Shown here: positions 44,319-55,961 of the stretch, piece by piece
How the letters are laid out: each line of letters opens with the position of its first letter
Position numbering within the stretch: the first letter of the stretch is position 1
Origin: Zhengitettix transpicula
Taxonomy: Eukaryota; Arthropoda; Insecta; Orthoptera; Tetrigidae
Direction of reading: 5' to 3'
Length of the DNA: 64,000 bases
NCBI GenBank assembly: GCA_037074705.1
Contig: CM073590.1
Coordinates: forward strand, 239,911,101-239,975,100
The notes under the pieces: generated by a model
Databases searched by the model: none
Told to the model about the DNA's origin: nothing
The model's input: the letters and a program-made list of their open reading frames with translations, nothing else
Translations under genes and position numbers: made by a program

Positions 44319-44838
44319 GCTGTCTGCGAGGGATATTCTCTCGCAGGCAGAACCTTGTAGGAGGGACAGGAAGAGGCTACCTTTGGGGATGCCTTCTCCT
44401 CTCTCCGTTTTTGAACTAAGGTTCCCACAACAAGCCGAGGCACCTCGGCCTGTTCTGAGAGGTGTATGTTCCCGGGGTCACAGGCCTTGGGCATACGGTA
44501 AGAGTTGTTCGTTGTTCACATTGGAACAGTCGGTCAGCTGCCTCTTAAACTGGTCGAGGTACGGAGAAGGGAATGCTGCGTCCCCACAGCAAACTCCCAC
44601 TATCGGAAGGGCGTGGAACAAGTACCCAATGCCCGACCTACCTGATACAGGTTTTCCTAGGGTTTTCCCTGCATTTCTTTAGGCGAATGCCGGGTAGGAT
44701 CCTTAAACTATAGCCCGGGGACCCTAGTTAACCCTTGGCTACCTTCCTCAACCCTTCCGCATCCCCCCTTTCCTATGCTATAAGACGGGAGTTTCCACTA
44801 TGTGGATTACCCTCATGTAGCCTGTTACCCCCAAAAAA
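44319..44838 (+). mobile_element. R-family A-tailed retroposon, copy 8 (near full length)
   Basis: The longest type of copy: 5' CTGCGAGGGATATTCTCTCG with an inverted CTGCGAG/CTCGCAG hairpin, GCAGAACCTT, GGGGATGCCTTCTC, then the whole body and GTAGCCTGTTACCCCCAAAA at the 3' end. Only copies at 56.0 and 56.5 kb also keep this 5' region. Confidence 0.8.
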
Positions 44839-44865
44839 CGTATTGAATTGAATTGTAACTATGCT

Positions 44866-44903
44866 CCTGCATAAGTTCTAATCAGGGTCGAAACGTTTTG
44901 TCT
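44866..44903 (+). other. Decayed hammerhead-like motif, dimer unit 1
   Basis: CTGCATA replaces CTGAAGA; GAAAC and GTT remain. Confidence 0.45.
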
Positions 44904-45083
44904 GATAAATATTATGTTCCAAATAAATTCATAAAGTTATCAGTCTAATAAGCTATTTTTTTAAAAAAATAATTTTACAGTATTCCAAAAAAATTCTTGT
45001 TAATAATAACACCTCCAGTTATTTTTATAGACGACAAATTATAACGATACTCGAGAAAAACGTATTGAATTGAATTGTAACTA

Positions 45084-45124
45084 TGCGCCTGAAGATGTCC
45101 TAATGAGGGACGAAACGTTGTGTT
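45084..45124 (+). ncRNA. Hammerhead ribozyme-like motif (intact core), dimer unit 2
   Basis: GCGC-CTGAAGA (45089-45095), stem II GTCC/GGAC with loop TAATGAG, GAAAC, GTT, GTGT. Stem I GCGC/GTGT pairs over 4 positions with G-U wobbles. Confidence 0.55.
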
Positions 45125-45175
45125 TGATAAATATTATGTTCCAAATAAATTTATAAATTTTACTGTCTAATAAGG

Positions 45176-45180
<5 letters not shown>

Positions 45181-45215
<35 letters not shown>

Positions 45216-45250
45216 GTAAAGGTCATATGTGGGGGGGAGACACGCAATTG

Positions 45251-45292
<42 letters not shown>
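45181..45292. repeat. Two (AT)n runs flanking a 40-bp repeat
   Basis: AT runs at 45181-45213 and 45251-45290. Between them CGTAAAGGTCATATGTG and GAGACACGCAATTGTTA is repeated at 45648-45698. Confidence 0.8.
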
Positions 45293-45293
<1 letters not shown>

Positions 45294-46984
45294 AATAAAT
45301 TCTTTTATAGTAAGTCAAAAAAAATTCTTGGAAATAATAAAATCTTAAATTATTTGTGTAGACGACGAATGGGTCTTTGTGCAGATTTTTCTCCGGATTA
45401 CGCCCCCCATCTCCCCCCCCCCCACCAAAAAATTCAGCTACTGACCAGGTGACCTACAGATGTCCCACCGACTCTCATTTCCTCCAAAACTCGTTCTGTC
45501 CTGAGGTCGAGTGCGCGCAGACGCCAGGGCAGTTCTCATGGTCATCGACTACCTCAAATCACAATTTCAACGTGCACGAAGGTGAAGTGAAAAACCCGAA
45601 TTATTATAGAAGGGGAAAAAGTTAATCCGGATATTTGGAAAAAGAACGTAAAGGTCATATGTGTGTGTGTGTGGGGGGGGGGGAGACACGCAATTGTTAC
45701 CACGACGACGATGACCAGCGACAAAACAAAAAAAGAGCTTAATAGCCCTTGAGAGCCTCCCCCCCTCTCTCTCTCTCTGTGCGCTCGTGGTTGTTGAAAA
45801 ACGGAAAAATAGGTCAGTCGCATTGTGCGCACGTGAAGTTGGTAGGAAGACGGAGAAGAAGAAGGAGACATTGCGTCAGAGGCCCCGCGTGGATGGGTTA
45901 ACTTCGAAACAATGTTCCCCCCCTGGAATCTGCACCTTACTCACATTTGGCCGCTTGCCCAGACCCAAAGACTTGCGAAGGACATTACACCACACACACA
46001 TACACACACACACATGGCTGAGGAAAGGTCATCCGAGCGCTTGCTTGAGATCACTAAACCACACACACACACACACACAGGCAGGCAGAATCCTGAGGAT
46101 TTCGCTTCAAGGATAATTTGCACGTCTGAAGGAGGGCACGGACTTTGCGCAATCAACGTAACTACGGATCTGAGCTGCTGGGTGCAGAGTCTCGTCGTCT
46201 GACCGTCTTCAACCGGACTGACAACTGTATAATAAAATAGACGGCGTTGCAAATAATTTTTAAATAACGGGGAAACCTTGAAATATTAAAATAGATAATT
46301 TTTGTTCGAATGAAGCTCCGAAAAAATGATAATGGCACTTAAGATAGTGGCGACACCTCAAAATAAAATCTTTATTAAATGTTTCAGACCCTATTTTGCT
46401 AAACACATTTTTTTTTTAAAAAAAGAAATTCTTTCTCTGGAATTCTTAACACCACTCTCCCAATTTCTATGATACGTCACTTGTATTGTTATCTACTCAG
46501 TTCAGGATAAAGGAAGAATAATAAACAGAGGAAGGACAAAACCAAATACCAGAACATTAACGCCGCCATTAAAAAATATTAGAATATAAATATAGTGAAT
46601 TAAACAGGTCAAGTTTTAATCAAAGTATATGAAAAATAGGATAAGAAACATCAGAAATCGTAAAGATGGCGTAAGGTCAAACCGCATGTGGATGTAACAT
46701 TTCATCCGACAACAACGGGAAGAAACCTTATAAACCTTATAAATTACGCACCTTCAGAAAGAAAAAAAAATCTCTTTTTTAATGTGGTCCAACTTAAAAG
46801 TTGAAAGAGAAGAATGAATGCAGAAAATTGAATTACAAAAGCGTCATGAGACGGTTCAGCATTTTATACGTTTCATCGTCAGCACTGAAAGGTAATGGAG
46901 ACAGTGACGGTATTGGGGCGGGGGGGGGGGAATATATATATGAAGTCGCTCAACAAGAATGTGAGTGTGTGATGATTTATTACA
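45293..46984. other. Unassigned sequence
   Basis: GC-richer at 45400-46200 with CA and GT runs (about 45661, 45979-46010 and 46062-46078). Frames of 82-109 codons overlap on both strands and contain simple repeats. No gene supported. Confidence 0.35.
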
Positions 46985-47110
46985 CAACCACTCTGGCCAT
47001 TACCAAAAAGTGACTAAAAAAATGTAAACAAAGATAAGACCAAACCAAAGATATAAATCCCCCTTCTTCTTATTATTATCATCAATTTGATTGTAATAAA
47101 TTGATTACAC
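46985..47110. repeat. Fragment of the 36-kb hammerhead monomer
   Basis: ACTCTGGCCATTACCAAAAA, AAACAAAGATAAGACCAAAC, CAAAGATATAAAT and TAATAAATT match the 36.2-36.8 kb unit upstream of its ribozyme; the ribozyme is missing. Confidence 0.6.
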
Positions 47111-48563
47111 TTTTATTGAGAATAAAGACGTATAGAATTGGTTTTGTTAATAATTGACAATAATAAAGTAATTGATTTTAAATTTAAATTAGCTAACTTT
47201 AAATAGATAAAAAAAAATGGAGGATGTTTGGGAGTCGATAAAAGCCAAGTCTCTACATTTATTTAATTTAATCGGGAACATATTACGTCATATTGAACCA
47301 ATATTCTGTTAAAGAGTCTTTTATAAAGACGTGAAGACGGTTTTAAATACTTATATAAGTTTTTTAATGGGGTTTAACCGCCTTAAACGTTTTACGAAAG
47401 ACACTAAAATGACGAAAACATAGGATGAATATGACACACATAATATGTGTTAAGCTTCAGGTTAAATTATCCAAATGTAGAGACTAGGTTTTTATCGAAA
47501 ACATAATTCTAAAACAGTCGAATTAAATCAAATCGAGACTCACCTCAGTGTAACCACAGGGAAAATTAATCATTATACATAACTGAGGTTAATATACCAT
47601 ATGTAGGGTATTGGTAATTACACGGTAACAAAAAAAAAATACAGATCCATACAATGCTGTTTCATGACCTCGGGGAATAACAAAACACTCCCTCCTTTTT
47701 GACATGAAGATGTTTCATGCCTGGTTCGAAACGTCAGCCTGATAAAAGGATCGATAAAACAATTAACCATTGCCCTTAAAATCCGGAAAGTGATTTTTTT
47801 GTCGTATACTTACTTATATTCATTCAATATTCCGCGGGTTTCCTTTTAAATGTTTCCTCAATGGAAGGACCCGATTTCTTTTTTTTTAAAAAAAATAATA
47901 ATTGCGGTCATGTTAAATTAACATTGCCAGGAGACAAAGAAATAATTGCCCAGTTGAAGTTAGATCCAAAAAAAAAAACCAAAACAAAGTTACCGCAAAA
48001 ATTTTAACTAGAGAACAACAAGAGATAGCGGGAGAAAAAAAATTCATTAGCATAAAGATGGAAGCAGGATACGCCCTTCGGTGACCTTGAGGAATAAACG
48101 ATTTCCAGCTGGAAAAAGTAATAAAAATAATAATCTGCGAAACACGCGCGTCTGTGTGTGTGTGAGTGAGAGTGAGGAGAATCTCACAGTCCTCTGTACC
48201 CTCGGGATTTAAAATGATCGCGTCACAGGATGAACCACCACGGACATCAGCATTCATTCATTCACTCATAGTAAACGTACATCCACGATGTCATTTACTT
48301 GCAGCCTTTCACAAGCGGTTAATGTTTCAAGTTTACCTTGTCTTTAGGTTTAATAACCTAATGTAACGGTTTCTTTCAGACACTTAATAACAAGTCCTAA
48401 CATTCGCAGACTGGAGTCCAGAAATAATTTCCAGTAACCGCAGCCATAAAATAACCTTGTCGCGGATCGGCTAGCATCATGGAAAAAAAAATCTTAAGCG
48501 TGAAGATGGAAACTGGTCACGGAGTCCATTTTCCTTCCTGTCCTCAATAATTAAATCTCAAGA

Positions 48564-48597
<34 letters not shown>

Positions 48598-48639
48598 TTA
48601 TATAAAAAAATGAGGTTCAATACTCTCAATCCGCATACT
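47111..48639. other. Unassigned sequence with one decayed hammerhead
   Basis: At 47700-47742 (plus) ATGAAGA, a short stem and TTCGAAACGTC are left. An AT run lies at 48563-48591. The 114-codon frame on the minus strand (47913-48257) is unrecognised. Confidence 0.4.
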
Positions 48640-49925
48640 ACATTCTACCAGCATATTTTATATTACTTTTCATTTATATATATTATTCTTTTATATCTGT
48701 ATTTTATACTATTCTTTTACACTTTTCCTTAACGTATATTTATTTATTCTCTTATTTTATACTATTCTTTTACATTTTTCCTTATTATTTATTTGTTCTT
48801 TTATTTTATACTATTCTTTTACAATTTTACTTAATGTATATTTATTTTATTCTCTTATTTTATACTATTCTTTTACACTTTTCCTTATTATTTATTTATT
48901 CTCTTATTTTATACTATTTTTTTACACTTTTCCTTATTATTTATTTGTTCTTTTATTTTATACTATTCTTTTACAATTTTACTTAATGTATATTTATTTT
49001 ATTCTCTTATTTTATACTATTCTTTTACACTTTTCCTTATTATTTATTTATTCTCTTATTTTATACTATTTTTTTACACTTTTCCTTATTATTTATTTGT
49101 TCTTTTATTTTATACTATTCTTTTACAATTTTACTTAATGTATATTTATTTTATTCTCTTATTTTATACTATTCTTTTACACTTTTCCTTATTATTTATT
49201 TATTCTCTTATTTTATACTATTTTTTTACAATTTTTCTGAATGTATATTTATTTATTCTCTTATTTTATACTATTCTTTTACAATTTCACTTATTATTTA
49301 TTTATTCTCTTATTTTATACTATTCTCTTACAATTTTGCTTAATGTATATTTATTTATTCTCTTATTTTATACTATTCTCTTACACTTTTTATTAATGTA
49401 TATTTACATATATTTTTGTATTATCTTCTATATGTATTTTATACTATCCTTTTACACTTTTCCTTAATTTATATTTATATATATTTTTGTATTATTTTCT
49501 ATCTGTATTTTCTACTATTATTTAACAATTTTCCTTAATGTATGTTTATATTTATGTTTTGTATTCTCTTATATATGTATTTTATACTATTCTTTTACAA
49601 TTTTCCTTAATGTATATTTATTTATTCTCTTATTTTATACTATTCTTTTACACTTTTCCTTATTATTTATTTATTCTCTTATTTTATACTATTTTTTTAC
49701 AATTTTCCTTAATGTATAGTTATGTATTCTCTTATTTTATACTATTCTTTTACACTTTTTCTTATTATTTATTTATTCTCTTATTTTATTGTATTCTTTT
49801 ACACTTTTCCTTAATGTATATATATATATTGTATTATCTTATATATGTATTTTATTGTATTCTTTTACAGTTTTCATTAATGTATATTTATATTCGTATT
49901 ATTCACTTGTCCTATTTCCTCAGTA
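48640..49925 (+). repeat. T-rich minisatellite, ~47-48-bp unit
   Basis: The unit TCTTATTTTATACTATTCTT with TTACACTTTTCCTTATTATT is repeated over about 1.27 kb. A higher-order period of about 152 bp is visible (TTAATGTATA at 48831, 48983 and 49135). The 109- and 134-codon frames over it are artefacts. Confidence 0.85.
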
Positions 49926-50034
49926 GACGACTGATTCAATAAATAAATGTAAATACTCTGGAATTATAAACGATCTTTGAAAAAAAACCGTCTCGAACAA
50001 GAATAGATTTAAAATGAAAAATATTTACGTCTGT

Positions 50035-50485
50035 ATTGAAAATTAATAATAATAAAAGATAGCCAAATACAGACAAAAGAAGTGATGATATAAAAACAAC
50101 ACAAACGTTTCTCTAAACCTTGTTCCTTTCTTCAGGTGCTGGAAAAACGCATTATTACGAGTTGTTGTTTTTTTTAGGTTAGATGTGGCTCTCCATCTTG
50201 TTCCGTTGTAGGCCATTGATTTCAGATCACATGACATCCTCAATACACATTAATCTCTGTCTTTCTCTTCTATAAGTGATCATATATATAATATATATTT
50301 ATATATATATATATATAATTTGAGTTTTGCCAACTGACAAGTGCAGTTGTGCCGCTCTAGGCTCTTCTTAGCACCTGAAGAAAAGAACAAGGATCCCAGA
50401 AGCGTTGTGAGGTATTTATATCATCACTTATTTTGTCTGCATTTGGCTGTCTTTTATTATTATTATTATTAAGAATATATTTACA
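50035..50485. mobile_element. Family A TIR element, ~450 bp, nearly complete
   Basis: Left end: TACGTCTGTATTGAAAATTA, AATAATAATAAAAGATAGCC, AAATACAGACAAAAG, GTGATGATATAAA. The right end is its inverted copy down to TTATTATTATTAAGAATATA. Left ribozyme (50097-50138, minus): CTGAAGA, GAAC/GTTT stem, GAAAC, GTT. Right ribozyme (50370-50412, plus): CTGAAGA, GGATCCC arm, GAAGC (A15.1 lost). The interior has an AT run and ends in AGTGCAGTTGTGCCGCTC. No ORF. Confidence 0.6.
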
Positions 50486-51265
50486 TCGGATGAAATATTC
50501 ATTACACTCGTAACCAGATATTACACAATCTAAACCAAAAGTTGGATTATGTGACGAACAAACGTCGAAAAGAGAAAGAAAAATAATTGGCAATAACCTC
50601 GTGTCATTAAATTTAACTGGAGAACGAAGACAGAAGAGAAAAAAACAAAACAAGCATAAAAGGACAGAAATGAGATACGACCTTGGAGAAAAAAAAATTG
50701 GTCAGAGAGGTTCAAGGCTACAAGTCCCATATTTCTTTTTTTTAAAAAAAAAATAACAAAAATAAATACGTATTTGACATCGTAACCGCTAGAGCTTAAA
50801 ATTCTCGATAGTTACTGACGAAGGAGGGGGGGAAAAATCCAGCATATAAAAGAACAACGTGACGAAAAATTCGTCATCAGGTGATGAAATAAGAAAATAT
50901 TTGCCTCATTCTATGACACATTTTAATTTTTTTTTCAGTTAAATTATTATATATATATTTATATATAGCGAATACTTGTCCGACGTTTCGACAACCAGCC
51001 GCATTGGAATATGCAAATACTGTAAAAAAAAAGCCTTTGATCTATGTACATTCGTTCCTTTTCTTATTTATGAATTATATGTAAACATAAAATTCTCATA
51101 TTTGTGATTTTTTCGTGATTTTTAGTAATTATATGTAAAATGTTAATTAATGCGTTTAAATGGCTTCCATGGCGTTGCCATTACAGGGGAACTTGGGGGA
51201 GGGGATTTATTAGTTAGGCTCTACGTCTCATGACGTAAACACGTACGTAAATCTCGACTTTGTTT
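50486..51265. other. Unassigned sequence with hammerhead remnants
   Basis: At 50852-50886 (minus) CTGATGA is followed by the hairpin CGAATTTTTCG, but GAAAC is missing. At 50976-51001 GTCGAAACGTCGG lacks a CTGANGA. No gene seen. Confidence 0.4.
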
Positions 51266-51641
51266 CGCAGACCTTGGGCATACGGTAAGAGTTGTCCGCT
51301 ATTCCCATTGGAATAGTCGGCCAGCTGCCTCCTAAACTGGTCGAGGCACGGAGAAGAGAATGCTGCGTCCCCACAGCAAACTCCTCTCCCGCTATCGGAA
51401 GGGCGTGGGACAAGTACCCAATGCCCGACCTACCAAATGCAGGTTTTTCTACGGTTTTCCCTGCATTTATTTAGGTGAATGCCGGGTAGGATCCTTAAAA
51501 TATAGCCCCGGGGCCCCTAGTTAACCCTTGGCTACCTTCCTCTACCCTTCCGCATCCCCCCTTTCAAATCCCTTCCTATGCTATTAAAGGGGAGTTGCCC
51601 AACGAGGATTACCCTCATGTAGCCTGTTGCCCTAAAAAAAA
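51266..51641 (+). mobile_element. R-family A-tailed retroposon, copy 9
   Basis: Starts CGCAGACCTTGGGCATACGG (5'-truncated) and ends TAGCCTGTTGCCCTAAAAAA. Confidence 0.8.
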
Positions 51642-51711
51642 ATCCGACAAACATACATAATTTATTTTTATATTAATATACAACTGTAAGGACTATTTAG
51701 AAACGTTAAAT

Positions 51712-51925
51712 GCTGTGGTGTAGTGGCCAGCGTCATTGCCTCGCATCACAGAGGTCCCGGGTTCGAATCCCGGCATGGGCATGGATTTTTGTGGTCGTCC
51801 TGGTCAAGAAAGGCTGTGGGACACTCTGAACAGGTGTCACCCCTAAATCCAGAATGTGTCATGTAAGATGGGTAGGCCAAGGCCCTCCATGGGCAGTAGA
51901 GCCAAGGAGTTTGAGTTATAAAAAA
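51712..51925 (+). mobile_element. tRNA-derived SINE
   Basis: Head TGTGGTGTAGTGGCCAGCG (A-box-like), then GGTCCCGGGTTCGAATCCCG with a perfect B box GGTTCGAATCC, then ATGGATTTTTGTGGTC, CCAGAATGTGTCATG, and a 3' end near GAGTTATAAAAAAAG (A-rich tail). Shares its middle with the 8.9-kb copy. It is not a working tRNA: the acceptor stem does not close and the sequence continues 130 bp past the T-arm. Confidence 0.75.
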
Positions 51926-52665
51926 AAGATATTGTAATAAACAATAAGTAGCCTTTATTTAATTTAAATAATTTCCCTCACGTGAAGCGCCATATTGTAA
52001 TAATCGAAATAGTAGGTCGTGTATTTAATTTAATTTTTAGAAAATTTGAAGAATTTTCCCCACGTTGGGCGCCAAAATGTAATAATAAATGGAAACGCCT
52101 TTAATTTATTTTTAAAAAAATTGCCCCACGTTGGGCGCCAAAATGTAATAATCAAATGGAAACGCCTTTAATTTATTTTTAAAAAAATTGCCCCACGTTG
52201 GGCGCCAAAATGTAATAATCAAATGGAAACGCCTTTAATTTATTTTTAAAAAAATTGCCCCACGTTGGGCGCCAAAATGTAATAATCAAATGGAAACGCC
52301 TTTAATTTATTTAAAAAAAATTGCCCCACGTTGGGCGCCAAAATGTAATAATCAAATGAAAAGACGTTTAATTTAATTTAAAAATTTGCCCCACGTTGGG
52401 CGCCAAAATGTAATAATCAAATGGAAACGCCTTTAATTTATTTTTAAAAAAATTGCCCCACGTTGGGCGCCAAAATGTAATAATCAAATGAAAAGACGTA
52501 TAATTTAATTACAAAATTTGCCCCACGTTGGGCGCCAAAATGTAATAATCAAAGGTTGTTCTCCATTCAATTATTACCTCAATGGCGCTTCGCGTGAGGA
52601 AAATTTTTCAAATTCTCTAAATATAAATTAGACAAAGAGCAACCTTCGATTATTTACAATATGTA
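51926..52665. repeat. 66-bp x8 tandem array containing an LTR-type primer-binding site
   Basis: CCCCACGTTGGGCGCC starts at 52058, 52124, 52191, 52258, 52324, 52389, 52456 and 52521 (period 65-67 bp). On the minus strand each unit reads TTACATTTTGGCGCCCAACG then TGGGGC. That looks like the end of a 5' LTR (ending in CA) followed by a tRNA primer-binding site of the TGGCGCCCAAC type known from insect LTR elements. The array sits between inverted copies of CCTCACGTGAAGCGCCA (51976-51992 and 52583-52599). No gag or pol is present. Confidence 0.7.
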
Positions 52666-54049
52666 GCGACTTTTTTGCTTCAAAATACTATCGACGTTCT
52701 GTTATAAAATAATTTACTCTTTTAGAAATTCAGTACAACGCATACGTTCTCGCACTCATCACCGGAGAAGTTATTAAAAATCAATAAACACTCAGTTGCT
52801 AGGCAACGACTTAATCATTGCCTTAAAATCTCTGGTGTTTGTCCCCACAGATATCATGCAATGAACCATTCAGAACGCAACTTGTGAGATGAGTATCATC
52901 CCGTCCGCTGACGTCACTTTGACGAATCGCGGTGGCCGCCCTGTTTATTTATTTTATTATTTACTTTCCACTGCTGCTTTTATATCTTTGCATCCTTTAT
53001 TTTTTTCTGTGTTTGTGTGACGAGCAGCGCGCGTCACTTTATTTGGCAGATGCAGTTACCTAATTGTGTAGAACAAAGGCTCACACACAAACACACACAG
53101 TGCAGAGGGAGGGAGGGAGGGAGGGAGGGGGAGAGGATATATAACCACGGCGACACTGTATCGCGGCAAGTTTGCAAGTCAAAAACTCACATTGGAGATG
53201 GTATCGCAGTCCATCCAAGGCCACGCCACACTCACGTATTCGTGGACAGACATGTCACTCACCTGAAACAGAGACACACACACACACACAAATAAATAAA
53301 GGAAATAGAACATTACGTAAAGCACGAGATAAAACACACAAAAGGGGTATATGTAAATTAAACCTTAAAAATCAGCAGGTTACACAATGTGACGATATCT
53401 TGAACGTGTATATATATATATATATATATATATCATGGCTGTGGTTTCCAGTCTGAGAATATTCAGAAGAGAGAAAACAAATTGCCTCATGTGGGGCCTT
53501 TCAGAACACAAGTGTTTTTATAGTCAAAAAATAATTGCAATGGCTAGAAAATTTATCCTATGTCATTCCACACACATCGGAGTCCAATAATGCCGCCATT
53601 TTTGTAAAAAATTCTGATTCATTATTTTATTTTAAATTAACGAATAGATCCTGAAGTAATCAATAAACGGGACACCCAGCACAAACCTTGTTGCCTTCGT
53701 CAGGTATCGAAAAATCGTATATATATATATATATCTCCAATTCTGGAAAAATTAAAAACATAAACTCACACTGTCACACTATAACTATATAACTTGAATT
53801 ATTTATGACGTACAGCGCCTTAGGACTAATGCGGCAGACTCTGGACTTTGCAGCCTCCATGGCTTCAGCTCTATTTTATGAAAGTAAAAATAAGTGGTTT
53901 TGCAGCGGAGGTGTCTGGTGTAATCCTCTTATTTCCCACGTGGAATAAAAAACAACCTGATGTCCGATTCCTTAGTTCTGCATGTAAACATGTGCGGAAA
54001 TATTTCTTTGGTGGCCTTCCTTGTCGCTGTTTCGTTTATTCATGACTGT
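52666..54049. other. Unassigned sequence
   Basis: Contains GGGA repeats at 53106-53130, CA runs near 53275, an AT run at 53407-53433 and a decayed family A remnant (about 53680-53712: CTGACGA and GGCAACAAGG kept, no GAAAC). Frames of 92-94 codons are low-complexity. Confidence 0.4.
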
Positions 54050-55252
54050 CTCTGTGTGTGCCGCGGCGTTGCCCGAGTACTTGTTTATATAACCTCGAAA
54101 AAGTATTTAATTCTATATTAATCTTTAGTCAAGAAGTGATTCAACCTAGATCTACCTGTTCCTAGTTCCGTACACACTTTCCACCTGATAGTGCATTAAT
54201 TCAACAGCTGTAAAATACATTGAAATTTTATTGCATCAGTCCCAACAAACATGCCTCCGAATTTCTTCTTAAATATACTCCTTGAGTACTGCAGGACGTA
54301 ACTGTCCCTCAGTCTTCAGACATTACCAAAGATTTAAATTGATGAAATTCTTAGCTAGATTCACAATGTAAACAAATAGTCGCCATATTGGAGTCACTAA
54401 TATGGCGGCGAAAATTAACTTACATCATCCGCTAGGATCGTATTTTTTTTCGCGTGACGTCACGGTCTCGCAGTAATTTAACGACAAACGTATCTCCGTT
54501 TTTTAATTATATTTCATTCCTCATTTATGTTACTGGTTTATCAGCCCCCTACAGTACCGTTTCTCGAGTTTCGACGAATATGTGGACAGATTGCAACAAA
54601 AACTGGTACACATATTCTTCAAACCTCGAGAAACGGTACTGTGGGGGGGGGGGGTAGAAAGAATTCCAAGAGACCGTGACGTCACGCGCGCGAGAGACAG
54701 AGAGAGAGAGAGAGAGACACGTTACTACGCGACCAACAAAGGAAATAGTTCCTTCTTCCACAATGAAATAAAGCAGGAATATTTTCATTCAATAAAAAGT
54801 ATAATTTTAGCCAGTAATTCTCCATCGAATGATAATAAAAAAACAATACCAAATTCCTTTACGATCCTTGCGGATAATGGAAGTTAATTTTCGCCGCCAT
54901 ATTAGTGACTCCAATATGGCGACTATTTGTTTACATCGTGAATCTAGCTAAGAATTTCATCAATTTAATTTTCTTTCGTAATGTCTGAAGACTGAGGGAC
55001 AATTATATCCTGCAGTACTCAAGGAGTATATTTAAGAAGAAATTCGGAGGTATGTTTGTAGGGACTGATGCAATAAAATTCAATGTACTTTACAGCTGTT
55101 GAATTAATGCACTATCAGGTGGAAAGTGTGTACGGAACTAGGAACAGCTAGATCTAGGTTAAATCACTTCTTGACTATAGATTAATATAGAATTAAATAC
55201 TTTCTTGGGGTTTATATAAACAAGTACACGTGGCAACGCCGGGCCACACAGA
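54050..55252. mobile_element. 1.2-kb palindrome of two H-family repeats
   Basis: The minus-strand copy (about 54050-54580) and plus-strand copy (about 54580-55252) meet at a hairpin of which ACAGTACCGTTTCTCGAG and CTCGAGAAACGGTACTGT are the arms (54550-54567, 54624-54643). Both arms contain TGACGTCACG, GCCGCCATATTAGTGACTCC, CTGAAGACTGAGGGACA and GGCAACGCCG near the outer end. The right arm carries a GA microsatellite and a G13 run. Confidence 0.7.
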
Positions 55253-55961
55253 TGTTAAATACATAAAAGTGTCATCAGAGGACAGTCTGGCAGGCCGAGG
55301 AACGAGCAGCAGTCATGTAGAGAACATTCCTGTTTTCTGATCCACTTGAGTTCATTTGTTGAGTCAGAGGAACTAAACATGGAGAAGCGTTGATTCGATG
55401 CTCTTTGACGAATGAAATATCTTCCCAGAAATGTTAAAGCCTGCCAGTCTCTTTACCAGTTCAAAGCTGCGATGGTGAAAGCCAGCGCGTCCTTGGACTG
55501 CGGAGAGAGAAGCAGAGGACGTGCTCAGCAGAAAGACGAGAAGCGCTTCCTCCACACGTGGACGCCAATTGCCTCGCAGCTCACATTTCACCACTCCTCC
55601 ATTCATTCCGCATAATTTAACTCCCAGACTCCCGTCAGGTCCGCTTCCTAGTCCGCTTCTCCCACTCCTCCTCACATGTCCTGCCTGTCATCAGATATTT
55701 AAACCAAGTAGTCTATGTCTCCTTTTACTTGCGTGTTTACAGTCTTCACACGCTGCCGACACGTTTCTCTCTCTCTCTCTCTCCCTCCAATCGCACTTTC
55801 GCCCTTCAAGAATGTTTTTCTTCCCCTCCAGAACAATTATATCGGACACCAGCTTCACATTTCACTCTTGATTCACTCACATGCTTTTCCTCTCTCTGCC
55901 TTTAACGATAACTCTTTTAAAATATATTTCCTTTGAACTCTAAGAATTTGCGGAAAAGAAA
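55253..55961. other. Unassigned sequence
   Basis: GC-richer than average; frames of 67-116 codons overlap on both strands and are not recognised. 55270-55290 (GTCATCAGAGGACAGTCTGG) resembles the SINE body at about 8905. Confidence 0.35.

Larger units (their letters stand above)
44838..45180 (+). repeat. Tandem dimer of a ~222-bp hammerhead monomer
   Basis: Both copies start AAACGTATTGAATTGAATTG and TAACTATGC, then the ribozyme region, GATAAATATTATGTTCCAAA and TCTAATAAG. Starts at about 44838 and 45060. The first copy directly follows the tail of R copy 8. After the second copy an AT run (45181-45212) is inserted, and the unit continues at about 45310. Confidence 0.65.

Noticed and set aside
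49138..49942. 109- and 134-codon hydrophobic ORFs
   Set aside because: Both are translations of the T-rich minisatellite.
51721..51780. Functional tRNA gene
   Set aside because: A perfect B box is present, but no acceptor stem closes and the sequence continues as a SINE body shared with the 8.9-kb copy.
52058..52540. CRISPR-like array
   Set aside because: The spacer part is also repeated in every unit; it is a simple tandem repeat.
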